Shown: piece after piece, positions 8,652 to 17,402 of the stretch
Numbering within the stretch: the first letter of the stretch is position 1
How the letters are laid out: the number at the start of each line of letters is the position of its first letter
Source: Shimia sp. CNT1-13L.2
Lineage (GTDB): Bacteria; Pseudomonadota; Alphaproteobacteria; Rhodobacterales; Rhodobacteraceae
Length of the DNA: 64,000 bases
Assembly: GCF_024331145.1 (NCBI RefSeq)
Contig: NZ_JANDJO010000003.1
Span: 186,001-250,000, forward strand
Direction: 5' to 3'
The notes under the pieces: model-generated
Seen by the model: only the letters and a program-made list of their open reading frames with translations
Databases searched by the model: none
Told to the model about the DNA's origin: nothing
Made by a program: the position numbers and the translations under genes

Positions 8652-9197
8652 GTGGCTGACGACAAAAAACCACTTCTGATCAAACGCTATGCGAGCCGTC
8701 GGCTCTATAACACCGAGACCAGCGACTATGTTACGCTTGAAGACATCGCGGGGTTCATTCGGGATGGGCGCGAGGTTCAGATCGTTGACCTCAAGACTGG
8801 CGATGACCTGACCCGCCAATACCTGTTGCAAATCATTGCCGAGCACGAGAGCCGCGGTGAGAACGTGCTGCCGGTGAGCGTATTGAACGATCTCGTGCGC
8901 AGCTATACCACCCAGGCGACCAGCGTGGTCCCGCAGTTCCTTCAAGCATCTTTCGAGATGCTGCGGGAAGGGCAGGAAAAGATGATGGAAAGCATGGGCG
9001 GCGGCATGAAGATGCCCGGCCTGGAAGCGATGCAGGCGCAGCAGGAAGCTTTCATGAAAGCCATGACTGGCGGCCTTGGCAACTGGGGCGCGGGCAGCAC
9101 CACCCCGGAAGAGCCCAAGGAAGAAGAGGGCGAGGATCTCGACGATATAAAGAAGCAGCTTTCCGAGTTGCAGGATAAGCTCAACAAGCTGAGCTGA
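8652..9197 (+). CDS. phaR: PHB synthesis repressor PhaR
   Basis: 181 residues. DNA-binding regulator that also binds PHB and represses phasin and synthase genes when polymer is absent. The N-terminal PHB/PHA accumulation-regulator domain is visible (about residues 6-65: LLIKRYASRRLYNTETSDYV and the following ITRDG-like segment), then a second conserved block to about residue 115 and an acidic, helical C-terminus. The first methionine of the open frame lies inside the phaP terminator, so GTG 8652 (VADDKKPLL) is the better start, with GGGAGAGG upstream. A terminator follows. Confidence 0.94.
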   Translation: MADDKKPLLIKRYASRRLYNTETSDYVTLEDIAGFIRDGREVQIVDLKTGDDLTRQYLLQIIAEHESRGENVLPVSVLNDLVRSYTTQATSVVPQFLQASFEMLREGQEKMMESMGGGMKMPGLEAMQAQQEAFMKAMTGGLGNWGAGSTTPEEPKEEEGEDLDDIKKQLSELQDKLNKLS

Positions 9198-9202
9198 TAC
9201 GA

Positions 9203-9232
9203 AAAAGCCCCGGAGATGTCTCCGGGGCTTTT
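9203..9232. terminator. bidirectional terminator after phaR
   Basis: AAAAGCCCCGGAGA pairs with TCTCCGGGGCTTTT. It lies between phaR and the convergent aminotransferase gene. Confidence 0.88.
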
Positions 9233-9253
9233 CATTTGTATCGGGCTGCAGGA

Positions 9254-10471
9254 TCAGGTGCCGTAGGCGGGAACCTGGCCCATTACGTCTTCTGCGGCAC
9301 CGGTCAGGGCGCTGGCAATCACGTCGAGTTCGTCCTTCTTGAGGCGCGCGGGCAGGCGCACGTCGCAGGCGCTCATCAGCATCGCGCGGGTTTGCGGCAG
9401 GTCCGGAGTTTCGCGCATGAACTGCCAGTTCCAGAAGGCGCGGGCGTTGTCGGTGGACTGGCCAAAGACCTGCACCTTGACGCCGCGGGCGTTGGCTGCA
9501 GCCTGGAACGACAGGATCTGGTCGGTGTCCATGCCAACGAGGTTGAACTGGATCGAATCCGGCGCGCGATCTTCCGGCGCAAGCTTTTCGGGAACCTTGA
9601 GCCATGGCGAGGCATTCAGGGCGGCGGCGACATAGTCGTGATTTGCACGGCCGTCGCGGACGCGGCGCGGCACTTCATCAAGCTGCGGGCGGATGATGGC
9701 CGCCGAGAGATTGGACAGGCGCAGGTTGTAGAGCGGCAGCTTGTTCTGCCAACGGGCAAAGGCGGCGTCGAGATCGTCGGTGTTGTCGCCCTCGGGCGAT
9801 TTGTGCTTTTGCCAGTTGTGTTCATAGGCGCCGGACATGATGACCGCGCGGGCCACCAGATCGGCATCGTCGGTGATCAGGATACCGCCTTCGCCGGCGT
9901 TCACCAGCTTGTAGGACTGGAACGAGAAACAGCCGACCCGGCCAATGGTGCCGATGTTGCGGCCATGCCATGTGGTGCCGAGAGAGTGGGCGGCGTCTTC
10001 GACAACCGGGATGCCGCGGGCGTCACAGAGCGCCATGATCGCGTCCATATCCGAGGTGTGGCCGCGCATGTGGCTGATGATGACGGCCGAGATGCTCTGG
10101 TCGAGACGCTTTTCGAAGTCTGCGATGTCGATCCGGTAGTTTTCGCCCACTTCGCAGAGGACGGGTACGCAATCGGCGTGGATCACCGAAGAGGGTACGG
10201 CGGCGAAAGTGAAACCGGGGATCAGGACACGCGCGTCGCGCGGCAGGCCGAGGGCCTTGAGCGACAGGAACAGGGCTGCCGAACAGGACGAGACGGCGAG
10301 GGCGTATTTGGAGCCCATCATCTTGGCGAATTCCGCTTCGAGCAGCGCAACGGGGGCGTCTTTCGGAGCGGTGTAGCGGAACAGATCACCCGTTTGCAGG
10401 AGGCGCTCGATCTCGGCACGGGCCGCTTCGGGGATCGGCTCGGCGTCGTAAACATTCGGCGGCAGGGTCAT
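9254..10471 (-). CDS. DegT/DnrJ/EryC1/StrS-family aminotransferase
   Basis: 405 residues from MTLPPNVYDAEPIPEA. PLP-dependent fold type I enzyme. Visible features are the SSCSAALFLSLKALG phosphate-binding region, VVEDAAHSLG with the PLP-ring Asp, and FSFQSYKLVNAGEGG, where Lys188 should form the internal aldimine. Relatives usually aminate nucleotide-linked keto sugars, but no sugar-biosynthesis gene is near, so the substrate is open. The longer frame to 10570 starts without a ribosome site. It follows the amine-catabolism genes in direction but is separated from them by a terminator and has its own leader. Confidence 0.85.
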   Translation of the reverse strand: MTLPPNVYDAEPIPEAARAEIERLLQTGDLFRYTAPKDAPVALLEAEFAKMMGSKYALAVSSCSAALFLSLKALGLPRDARVLIPGFTFAAVPSSVIHADCVPVLCEVGENYRIDIADFEKRLDQSISAVIISHMRGHTSDMDAIMALCDARGIPVVEDAAHSLGTTWHGRNIGTIGRVGCFSFQSYKLVNAGEGGILITDDADLVARAVIMSGAYEHNWQKHKSPEGDNTDDLDAAFARWQNKLPLYNLRLSNLSAAIIRPQLDEVPRRVRDGRANHDYVAAALNASPWLKVPEKLAPEDRAPDSIQFNLVGMDTDQILSFQAAANARGVKVQVFGQSTDNARAFWNWQFMRETPDLPQTRAMLMSACDVRLPARLKKDELDVIASALTGAAEDVMGQVPAYGT

Positions 10472-10568
10472 GATTTTCACTTTTCTTATACTCAACTTTG
10501 GAAAATCTAAAACAATGACGTTTTCAAATCCAGTTGTTTCCTTTGTTCGGGTGTGAATTTTCAATGAC

Positions 10569-10595
10569 AAAAGGCCCGCGCTATGGCGGGTCTTT
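10569..10595 (-). terminator. terminator of the amine-catabolism block
   Basis: On the reverse strand, AAAGACCCGC and GCGGGCCTTT form a stem with a short loop and a T-run. It follows the FAD oxidoreductase gene. Confidence 0.8.
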
Positions 10596-10613
10596 GCCGA
10601 AAAGTTGGGGGAT

Positions 10614-11921
10614 TTAGATGCCGAGACGGTCGCGGAGGGCGAACCACGTCATCGCCAGCACAAGAAGGGGTGTTCTGAAACCGCCGCCGCCGGGGAAGGT
10701 TGGGGCGGGCACACGTGCCATCGTGTCAAAGCCTTCGCTATGGCCTGCAATGGCCATGGCGACAAGCTGGCCTGCATGTGTCGCGGTGCCAACGCCGTGG
10801 CCCGAATAGCCTGAGGCCGAGAGGATATTGGGGGCGAGGCGGGCAAAGTAGGGCATGCGCTTCATCGTGATGCCGAGGGTGCCGCCCCAGGCATAGTCGA
10901 TCTCGATGTTGGCAAGCTGCGGGTAGATTTCCGTCATCGGTTTGCGGACCACGCCGGCGATGTCAGACGGGAAACGGTAGCCATAGCTTTCGCCGCCGCC
11001 GAATAGGAGGCGGTTGTCGTGGCTGAGGCGGAAGTAGTTTATCACGAACTTGGTGTCAGCCACCGCAACGTCACGGCGCAGTACGGTTTGCAGCTCATCG
11101 TCGCTTAGCGGGCGGGTGGCAGCGATGAAGTTGTTGATGGGCATGACGCGGGCAGCGACATTGTTGTTGAGACTGCCGAGATAGCCGTTGCATGCCAGCA
11201 CGATATGATCGCAGGTCACGCGGCCCCGATCCGTCTGGACCACCGGTTTGCTGCCTTCCTGAATGTTGTGGACGTGCGTGTTTTCGAAGATGCGAACGCC
11301 TGCCTTGTCTGCGGCGCGGGCCAGACCGATGGCATAGGCGAGGGGGTGCAGGTGTCCGGCGCCCATGTCGAGAGAGCCGCCGATGTATTTCGGCGAGGGG
11401 CAGATCTCGTGCAGTTGGTCCTTGTCGAGCGCTGCGATCTGGTCATAGCCGTAGGTTTCACGAAGGTGATCCACATAGGCGTGTTCGTGTTTCACCTCGG
11501 ACGGGTGCAGACAGCCATGGGCAATGCCGGGTTTGAGGTGGCACTGTATGTCGTGTTTGGCGATGAGGGCCTTGGTGAGGTCTTTTGCGTCTTCGGCGAG
11601 GTCCCAGAGCTTGCGGGCGTCATCAAGACCCATCAGCTTTTCGAGGCCGTCCTGCTCCATTCGCTGACCAGAGCCCAGCTGGCCGCCGTTGCGCCCCGAA
11701 GCACCGAAGCCAACGCGGTGGGCATCCAGCAGCACAACATCATAGCCGCGTTCGGCGAGGTGCAGGGCGGTTGAAAGCCCCGTGTAGCCCGCGCCGACGA
11801 CGCAGACATCGGCCTTGGCCTCGCCGCGCAATTCGGGGAATGGGGCGAGGTGATCGGTGGTGGCGGCGTACCAGCTTTGCGGATAGTGGCCACGCTTGTC
11901 GTTGGAATAGAGCAGATTCAT
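10614..11921 (-). CDS. FAD-dependent amine oxidoreductase (PuuB-like)
   Basis: 435 residues of the DAO/glycine-oxidase family. The dinucleotide-binding VVGAGYTGLSTALHLAERG lies near residues 40-58, followed by LLDAHRVGFGASGRNGGQ, which matches gamma-glutamylputrescine oxidase (PuuB) and related amine oxidases. The C-terminal GYSGHGVGTATHAGQ is the second FAD contact. It likely oxidises a gamma-glutamylated amine made by the adjacent synthetases. It lies 66 bases downstream of the synthetase gene in the same direction. Family membership is sure; the exact substrate is inferred from context. Confidence 0.87.
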   Translation of the reverse strand: MNLLYSNDKRGHYPQSWYAATTDHLAPFPELRGEAKADVCVVGAGYTGLSTALHLAERGYDVVLLDAHRVGFGASGRNGGQLGSGQRMEQDGLEKLMGLDDARKLWDLAEDAKDLTKALIAKHDIQCHLKPGIAHGCLHPSEVKHEHAYVDHLRETYGYDQIAALDKDQLHEICPSPKYIGGSLDMGAGHLHPLAYAIGLARAADKAGVRIFENTHVHNIQEGSKPVVQTDRGRVTCDHIVLACNGYLGSLNNNVAARVMPINNFIAATRPLSDDELQTVLRRDVAVADTKFVINYFRLSHDNRLLFGGGESYGYRFPSDIAGVVRKPMTEIYPQLANIEIDYAWGGTLGITMKRMPYFARLAPNILSASGYSGHGVGTATHAGQLVAMAIAGHSEGFDTMARVPAPTFPGGGGFRTPLLVLAMTWFALRDRLGI

Positions 11922-11987
11922 GGTGTCCCTCTCATCAGGTGGGTCAGACCGGGGAAGGGGACGGGCGCGTGGCGCGCCCGGTCCGGT

Positions 11988-13364
11988 TCAGACGTTGAGA
12001 AGAAGGTGTTCGCGTTCCCAGGGGCTGATCACGCCAAGGAATTCTTCGTACTCGGAGCGTTTGACGATGGAATAGACGCGGGCGAATTCCGGTCCGAGAA
12101 CATCGTGCAGGTCTTTTGCCTCGTCGAAGATGTCGAGCGCGGCCCCCAGTTCGCGGGGGATGTCTTCTTCGCCTTCGTAGGCATCGCCCTTGTACTGTGC
12201 CTCGGGGCGTTTCTTTTCCATCAGGCCAAGATAGCCACAGGCCAGTGAGGCCGCGATGCCGAGGTAGGGGTTGCAGTCCATGCCGGCGAGGCGGTTCTCG
12301 ATGCGACGGGCCTGTGGCGACGAGATCGGAATGCGGATGCCGGTGGTGCGGTTGTCGCGGCCCCATTCGAGGTTGATCGGAGCGGCGTGGTCGCGCACGT
12401 AGCGGCGATAGCTGTTCACGTAGGGGGCCATCACGGCAATCGCGGCGGGCATGTGGTTTTGAAGGCCGGCGATGAAGTGGAAGAAGGCATCGGTGTCGCC
12501 ATCCTGCGGGCCGACAAAGATGTTCTGTCCGCTTTCAATGTCGATGATCGAGTGGTGGATGTGCATCGCGCTGCCGGGTTCCTCGCCGATCGGCTTGGCC
12601 ATGAAGGTGGCATAGCAATCGTGGCGCAGGGCGGCCTCGCGGATCAGGCGTTTGAAGTAGAATACCTGATCGGCCAGTTCGACGGGATCGCCGTGCAGCA
12701 GGTTGATTTCAAGCTGGCCAGCGCCGCCTTCCTGCGTGATGCCGTCGATTTCGAAGCCCTGTGCCTCGGCAAAGTCGTAGATGTCGTCGATCACCGGGCC
12801 GAACTCGTCAACCGCGGTCATCGAATAGGCCTGACGTGCGGCGGCGGGGCGGCCGGAGCGACCCATCATCGGTTCGATCTTCTTGGCGGGGTCGATATTG
12901 CGGGCCACGAGATAAAATTCCATCTCGGGGGCGACCACCGGTTCCCAGCCCTGCGCACGGTAGAGTTCCACCACGCGTTTCAGCACGTTGCGGGGGCTGT
13001 AGGGGATCGGAGAGCCATCAAGATCATAGGCATCGTGGATCACCTGAAGCGTCCAGTCTCCTGTCCATGGGGCGGCGCTGGTGGTGTTCCAGTCCGGGCG
13101 CAGAACCATGTCTTTTTCGATGAACCCGTCTTCGCCGGCGGCTTCGCCCCAGCCACCGGTGATGGTCTGGAAGAAGATCGAATCCGGCAGGTGAAAGTGC
13201 GACTGGCGGGCAAATTTCGTGGCCGGGACAGCTTTGCCGCGGGCAATGCCGGGCAAATCGCCGATGATGCACTCGACCTCGTCAAGGCGTTTGCCGTTGA
13301 TGTATTCCTGTGCCGCTTCGGGTGTGTTGATCAGCCATTCGGCCTGTGTGTTCTGAGTGGCCAT
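11988..13364 (-). CDS. glutamine-synthetase-family ligase (PuuA-like), copy 1
   Basis: 458 residues, GS type I fold. Seen: beta-Grasp N-domain to about residue 115, then APEMEFYLVA (metal ligand Glu), EGGAGQLEINL, SAMHIHHS and NRTTGIRIP for ATP and glutamate binding, and RIENRLAGMDCNPYL. The family includes gamma-glutamylputrescine synthetase; the neighbours support a gamma-glutamyl-amine ligase rather than the housekeeping GlnA. Its ATG overlaps the stop of the upstream amidotransferase gene (TAATG), so translation is probably coupled. A second, diverged GS-like gene lies just upstream. Confidence 0.88.
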   Translation of the reverse strand: MATQNTQAEWLINTPEAAQEYINGKRLDEVECIIGDLPGIARGKAVPATKFARQSHFHLPDSIFFQTITGGWGEAAGEDGFIEKDMVLRPDWNTTSAAPWTGDWTLQVIHDAYDLDGSPIPYSPRNVLKRVVELYRAQGWEPVVAPEMEFYLVARNIDPAKKIEPMMGRSGRPAAARQAYSMTAVDEFGPVIDDIYDFAEAQGFEIDGITQEGGAGQLEINLLHGDPVELADQVFYFKRLIREAALRHDCYATFMAKPIGEEPGSAMHIHHSIIDIESGQNIFVGPQDGDTDAFFHFIAGLQNHMPAAIAVMAPYVNSYRRYVRDHAAPINLEWGRDNRTTGIRIPISSPQARRIENRLAGMDCNPYLGIAASLACGYLGLMEKKRPEAQYKGDAYEGEEDIPRELGAALDIFDEAKDLHDVLGPEFARVYSIVKRSEYEEFLGVISPWEREHLLLNV

Positions 13365-14044
13365 TATGCACGCTCCCGGCGGAAGAAATCCGCCATCTGG
13401 TCGGCGAAAGTGTCGTTCGCCGTGGCTTTGTCGAGGTTGTCCAGTGCCGCATCCAAGAGATCGTCGGGCACGACGCCACGTCCACGGGTGTTGGCGAGGC
13501 CCTCGATCATAGGGGCATCAAACTCGGGGTGGGGCTGGATGGTCAGGGCGCGGTCGCCGTAGAGAAGGACCGCGTTCTCGCAGAAGTCGTTCGAGGCCAG
13601 AACGATTGCACCTTCGGGGCGTTCGACCACCTGATCCTGGTGCCAGGCGTTGAAGGACATCTCGATGCCGTTGAAATCATAGGTCTGTCGACCGATGGCC
13701 CAGCCGCCAGCAAACTTCTCGACCTTGCCGCCAAGGGCCTGGGCGATGATCTGGTGGCCGAAACACACGCCGATCAGCGGGCGCCCTTCGGTTACGATGG
13801 CGCGGATCAGGTCTTCGAGCGGTGGAATCCAGTCGTGGTCTTCATAGGCACCGTGTTTCGACCCGGTGATGAGCCAGCCGTCAGCCGCCTCGACCCCTTC
13901 GGGGAATTCATTGTCGACGACGTTGTAGACGTCGTATTCGAACCCCTGTCCGTGCAGGAGGTCCTGGAACATGTCAGAATAGTCCCCGAGCACAGGTTGC
14001 AGCTCGTCCGGGGCGTGTCCGGTTTGGAGAATGCCGATTTTCAT
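13364..14044 (-). CDS. class I glutamine amidotransferase (GMP-synthase-like)
   Basis: 226 residues. The triad is visible: the nucleophile Cys in GVCFGHQ near residue 98, and His and Glu in QPHPEF near residue 174. The fold resembles the GATase1 domain of GMP synthase more than the PuuD hydrolase, whose elbow differs. In this setting it may hydrolyse the gamma-glutamyl amide after oxidation, a PuuD-like role; that is inference. It overlaps the start of the following GS-like gene. A TTTGATCAAA palindrome lies 15 bases before its ATG. Confidence 0.85.
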   Translation of the reverse strand: MKIGILQTGHAPDELQPVLGDYSDMFQDLLHGQGFEYDVYNVVDNEFPEGVEAADGWLITGSKHGAYEDHDWIPPLEDLIRAIVTEGRPLIGVCFGHQIIAQALGGKVEKFAGGWAIGRQTYDFNGIEMSFNAWHQDQVVERPEGAIVLASNDFCENAVLLYGDRALTIQPHPEFDAPMIEGLANTRGRGVVPDDLLDAALDNLDKATANDTFADQMADFFRRERA

Positions 14045-14058
14045 GTGTCACCGATTTT

Positions 14059-14068
14059 TTTGATCAAA
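14059..14068. promoter_or_regulatory. TTTGATCAAA palindrome upstream of amidotransferase gene
   Basis: Perfect ten-base palindrome in an AT-rich leader, 15 bases before the ATG at 14044. The same ten bases recur before the other GS-like gene at 15552-15561. Possibly a shared operator of the cluster. Confidence 0.45.
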
Positions 14069-14177
14069 TTTAGCGTAGCCGAGCCAAGACGTTCTCGCAA
14101 GGGTGTCTTCGCCAGCCTCTCGTAAGGTCGACCTTCCGCGCGTGGCCCGGATCGGGCCGGTGGTCACGCGGAAGGGC

Positions 14178-15494
14178 TCAGACTCTTTCGAGGTAGAGCT
14201 TCCAGTGATCGTTGTCGGGCAGATCCGCCAGTTTGGCAAGTTCCTGTCGCTTGGTCAGCACGAGGTTTCGGATCAGCATCTCGGGCAGGCAGCGCGCGAT
14301 GAAGGGATCGTTCTCAAACCGGTCGATGGCTGCGGCCCAATCGGAGGCCAGTTGCGGCACATCGTGTTCATAGGCGTTGCCGGTGATGGGGGCGTCGGGC
14401 TTGAGGCCCTCTTCAATGCCTTCAATCGCCGCGCCCATGACGGCGGCAAACATGAGGTAAGGGTTGATGTCGCCGCCGGCAACGCGGTGTTCAATCCGAC
14501 GCGCGGCGTAGGGACCACCGGGAATGCGGATGGCTGCGGTGCGGTTTTCATAGGCCCAGCAGGCGCCGGTGGGGGCGTGGGCCCCGGGTACCAGGCGATT
14601 GTAGCTTGGGCCGTTCGGGGCGAAGATCAGGGTCGAGGCCGGCATGGCCGCGACACAGCCCGCAACAGCAGAGAGCAGGGTCTCGGTGCCTTCAGGGCCG
14701 CCATTGTCAAAGACGTTGTTGCCGTCCTGATCGACCACCGAAAAGTGGACGTGCATCCCGTTTCCGGCGTCGTCCCGATAGGGTTTGGCCATGAAGGTTG
14801 CCGCCATTCCGTGCTTGCGGGCAATGCCGCGCACGAGAAGTTTGAACAGCAGGGCATCGTCAGCCGCGCGCAACGCGGTCTGGTGCGACAGGGTGACTTC
14901 GAACTGGCCCAGGCCGCTTTCGTTGATGATGCTTTGCACGGGCAGGCCCATGTCGATGCAGCCTTGATGCAGTTCGGTGAAGAAGGCGTCAAAGGCGTCC
15001 AGCTCGTCCAGCGACAGGACATCGAGGGCAAAGATACGGCGGCCGGAGCGGGGATCGCGTGGTGGTTTCAGCGTCTCGCCGCTGTCGTCGACCAGCATGA
15101 ATTCCATCTCGGTGGCGGCGAAGACGTTCCAGCCACGGGCTTCGTAGCGTTCCAGAACGCTGGCGAGGGCCTGACGCGGATCGCCGAGGAACGGGGTGCG
15201 ATCCTCGTTCAGCATTGTCATGGGGACCAGCGCAGAGTCGTTTTCCAGCCAGGGCATCGGCACGGCACCGCGATCTGTGGCGACCAGAATGCCGTCGGCA
15301 TCCCCACTTTTGAAGACGAGGGGGGAATTCTCGATATCAGCGCCCCAGATATCGACGTTGAGTGACGAAAGGGGCATCCGCAGCGAGCCGGAGCTTAGCT
15401 TGTCGGCATAGGAAGAGGGAACGCGTTTGCCGCGCATCAGGCCATTGAGATCAGCGGCGGCGATGCGAATGGTGGCAAATTGTGACAGGTCCAT
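14178..15494 (-). CDS. glutamine-synthetase-family ligase (PuuA-like), copy 2
   Basis: 438 residues. GS fold with AATEMEFMLVD (metal Glu), ESGLGQFEVTL, GNGMHVHFS, ENRTAAIRIPGG and RIEHRVAGGDINPYL. It is clearly diverged from the copy at 11988-13364, so the two are not a recent duplication and probably act on different amines or form a mixed complex. It is separated from the amidotransferase gene by 133 bases carrying an AT-rich palindrome, suggesting an internal promoter. The start MDLSQFATIRIAAADLNG is typical. Confidence 0.87.
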   Translation of the reverse strand: MDLSQFATIRIAAADLNGLMRGKRVPSSYADKLSSGSLRMPLSSLNVDIWGADIENSPLVFKSGDADGILVATDRGAVPMPWLENDSALVPMTMLNEDRTPFLGDPRQALASVLERYEARGWNVFAATEMEFMLVDDSGETLKPPRDPRSGRRIFALDVLSLDELDAFDAFFTELHQGCIDMGLPVQSIINESGLGQFEVTLSHQTALRAADDALLFKLLVRGIARKHGMAATFMAKPYRDDAGNGMHVHFSVVDQDGNNVFDNGGPEGTETLLSAVAGCVAAMPASTLIFAPNGPSYNRLVPGAHAPTGACWAYENRTAAIRIPGGPYAARRIEHRVAGGDINPYLMFAAVMGAAIEGIEEGLKPDAPITGNAYEHDVPQLASDWAAAIDRFENDPFIARCLPEMLIRNLVLTKRQELAKLADLPDNDHWKLYLERV

Positions 15495-15551
15495 GTCCGT
15501 CTCCCTTGTTTGCAGAAGTTCTAGCGCAGGGAATGAAAGCTGTCATCAAAA

Positions 15552-15561
15552 TTTGATCAAA
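15552..15561. promoter_or_regulatory. TTTGATCAAA palindrome upstream of second GS-like gene
   Basis: The same ten-base palindrome as at 14059-14068, 58 bases before the ATG at 15494. An ATCAAAA direct repeat of half of it is just beside it at 15545. Confidence 0.45.
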
Positions 15562-15579
15562 AAATTTTCGAGCAAAGAA

Positions 15580-15605
15580 AAACCGCCCCGAAGGGCGGCT
15601 TTTTA
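15580..15605 (-). terminator. terminator of the ABC permease operon
   Basis: On the reverse strand AAAAAGCCGCCC, a TTCG tetraloop, and GGGCGGTTTTT. A strong intrinsic terminator. Confidence 0.9.
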
Positions 15606-15606
15606 T

Positions 15607-16413
15607 TCAGCGGATGAGGTTCAGACGGAACTTCATCTTGCCACGTCTTTCCTGTGGCAGGTGACGGTTCAGGCGCTTGTTGATCAGGCCCATCAGCCCG
15701 ACGATGATCAGGGTTAGGATGATGAAGTATCCCGCGAGGATCGGGTAGGGGATGAAGGGGTTGAACGTCTTGTCCGCAAAATAGCTCGCGTAATAAAGCG
15801 CGTCGCCCTTTTGCTTGAGTGTCGGGAAGCCCGAGAAATAGACCAGCGTCGTGGCGTGGAAGAGGAAGATCGCCTCGTTGGTATAGGCGGGCCATGCAAG
15901 GCGCATCATCGTCGGAAAGACGATCCGGCGGAAGCGTGACCATCCGGACATGCCATAGGCGTCGGCGGCTTCGGTATCGCCCTTGGGGATCGACAGGAGG
16001 GCGCCATAGAAGATTTCGCCCGAATAGGCGGCGGTGTTGAAGAACAGCACCACGAGCGCCCCGAGCCAGGCGGCGGTGAAGGGCGCGAAGATCGGTACAG
16101 CCTGTTTCAGCGAGAGGAACAGGAAGTAGGCAAAGAAGAACTGGATAAACAGCGGCGAGCCACGAAAGACGAAGATGAACCACTCGGCCGGTTTGCGCAC
16201 CAGGGGGGATTTCGCGTTCTTTCCGACCGCAAGGGCCACGGCAAGGAAGAAGCCCGCCAGAAGCGCCAGAACGCCGAAATAGATGTTCCAGATCATGCCC
16301 GAGCCAATCAGGGTGAACTGTTGGCAGAGGGTAAAGTCTTCGCGGGGAAGCAGGCGTTCGCCAAAGCCGATCGAGCGGAAGGCATAGTCCTGAATGGTGA
16401 TCCAACAGCTCAT
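15607..16413 (-). CDS. amino-acid ABC transporter permease (HisM/ArtM type)
   Basis: 268 residues from MSCWITIQDYAF. Inner-membrane permease of the polar amino-acid (PAAT) family with about five hydrophobic segments and the EAADAYGMSGWSRFRRIVFPTMM coupling loop that contacts the ATPase. The start overlaps the stop of the upstream permease by four bases (ATGA), which fixes it; the frame extends upstream to 16548 only inside that gene. It pairs with the 16410-17294 permease. It likely imports a basic amino acid, opine or amine for the adjacent catabolic genes. Confidence 0.9.
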   Translation of the reverse strand: MSCWITIQDYAFRSIGFGERLLPREDFTLCQQFTLIGSGMIWNIYFGVLALLAGFFLAVALAVGKNAKSPLVRKPAEWFIFVFRGSPLFIQFFFAYFLFLSLKQAVPIFAPFTAAWLGALVVLFFNTAAYSGEIFYGALLSIPKGDTEAADAYGMSGWSRFRRIVFPTMMRLAWPAYTNEAIFLFHATTLVYFSGFPTLKQKGDALYYASYFADKTFNPFIPYPILAGYFIILTLIIVGLMGLINKRLNRHLPQERRGKMKFRLNLIR

Positions 16414-17294
16414 GCGGCGGCCTTTCTCTGGGCTTCGCCACCGCTGGTGGCCTGACCGTGTGTCAGCTTTTTCATGAGGCGATCCAGAACCACTTCGGAG
16501 ACCTTGGTGAAGGTGAGATAGAAGACGAGCAGCGCGAGGAAGTACCACATGCGCCAGTCGCCGTGCGGGTAGTCGGTGAACTTGGGGTTCTTGGTGCCGC
16601 CCAGTTCACGCGCCCAATAGACGATGTCCTCGATTCCGAGCAGGAAGAGAAGCGGGGTTGCCTTGATCAGAACCATCCAGAGGTTCGACAGGCCGGGCAG
16701 GGCGTAGACCCACATCTGCGGGACGAGAATGCGCCAGAAGGTCTGGCGGCGGGTCATGCCGTAGGCCTCGGCGGTTTCGAGCTGTGCCTGCGGTACGGCG
16801 CGCATGGCACCAAAGAGAACATTCGAGGCGAAGGCCCCGAAAACAATGGAAAATGTCAGGACGGCGAGGAAGAAGCCATAGGTCTCGTGAACCCATTGCG
16901 GGGAGGACGACAAGGGCAGTTTCGCGATGTCACAGACCACGAAATCGTTGCCCTGACGCACAGGGGCGTCCCAGTCGGGGCATTTGACCTGATGGCGCAG
17001 CCATTCGAAGGCCTGGTCGAGCGCAATGACGAAGAACAGGAAGAAGGCGATGTCGGGCACGCCGCGCACGATGGCGGTATAACCCTTGCCCAGCCAGCGC
17101 AGAGGCGCGATGCGGGACCGGGCGGCGGTGGCGCCGGCAAACCCGAACAGAAGGGCGACCGGTGCAGTGATGGCCAGAAGGACCAGCACGGTCACGACCG
17201 AGATATAGAGGCCCATGTGCTTGCCCGTGGTCAGGTAGCACGAGAGCCAGGTTAGCCCTTCGAGTGTTGAAGGATCTGAGCAATAGGAAAACAT
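16410..17294 (-). CDS. amino-acid ABC transporter permease (HisQ/ArtQ type)
   Basis: 294 residues. PAAT-family inner-membrane permease with an N-terminal membrane segment (about 28-50) and the loop ETAEAYGMTRRQTFWRILVPQM. It carries an unusual insertion of roughly 40 residues after the second membrane segment (HQVKCPDWDAPVRQGND and onward), probably periplasmic and containing two cysteines. It is followed with a four-base overlap by the partner permease and lies 108 bases after the binding-protein gene, with a hairpin in between. Confidence 0.9.
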   Translation of the reverse strand: MFSYCSDPSTLEGLTWLSCYLTTGKHMGLYISVVTVLVLLAITAPVALLFGFAGATAARSRIAPLRWLGKGYTAIVRGVPDIAFFLFFVIALDQAFEWLRHQVKCPDWDAPVRQGNDFVVCDIAKLPLSSSPQWVHETYGFFLAVLTFSIVFGAFASNVLFGAMRAVPQAQLETAEAYGMTRRQTFWRILVPQMWVYALPGLSNLWMVLIKATPLLFLLGIEDIVYWARELGGTKNPKFTDYPHGDWRMWYFLALLVFYLTFTKVSEVVLDRLMKKLTHGQATSGGEAQRKAAA

Positions 17295-17355
17295 GCCTTG
17301 GGCTGTCCTTGTTCCGTTCTGTCAGCGGGATTTCTGGAGAAAGCCCGCTAACAAA

Positions 17356-17382
17356 AAGGTCCGCAGCCGGGGCCGCGGACCC
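17356..17382 (-). terminator. attenuating terminator between binding protein and permeases
   Basis: On the reverse strand GGTCCGC and GCGGACC arms with a G/C loop and TTTTTGT. It lies inside the transport operon, so it probably lowers permease transcription relative to the binding protein. Confidence 0.75.
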
Positions 17383-17402
17383 GAAATCCCGAAGGGATCA
17401 GA

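Noticed and set aside
11963-11979. GGGCGCG/CGCGCCC hairpin between the GS-like and oxidase genes
   Set aside because: No T-run on the reverse strand and it lies within a likely operon; not called as a terminator.
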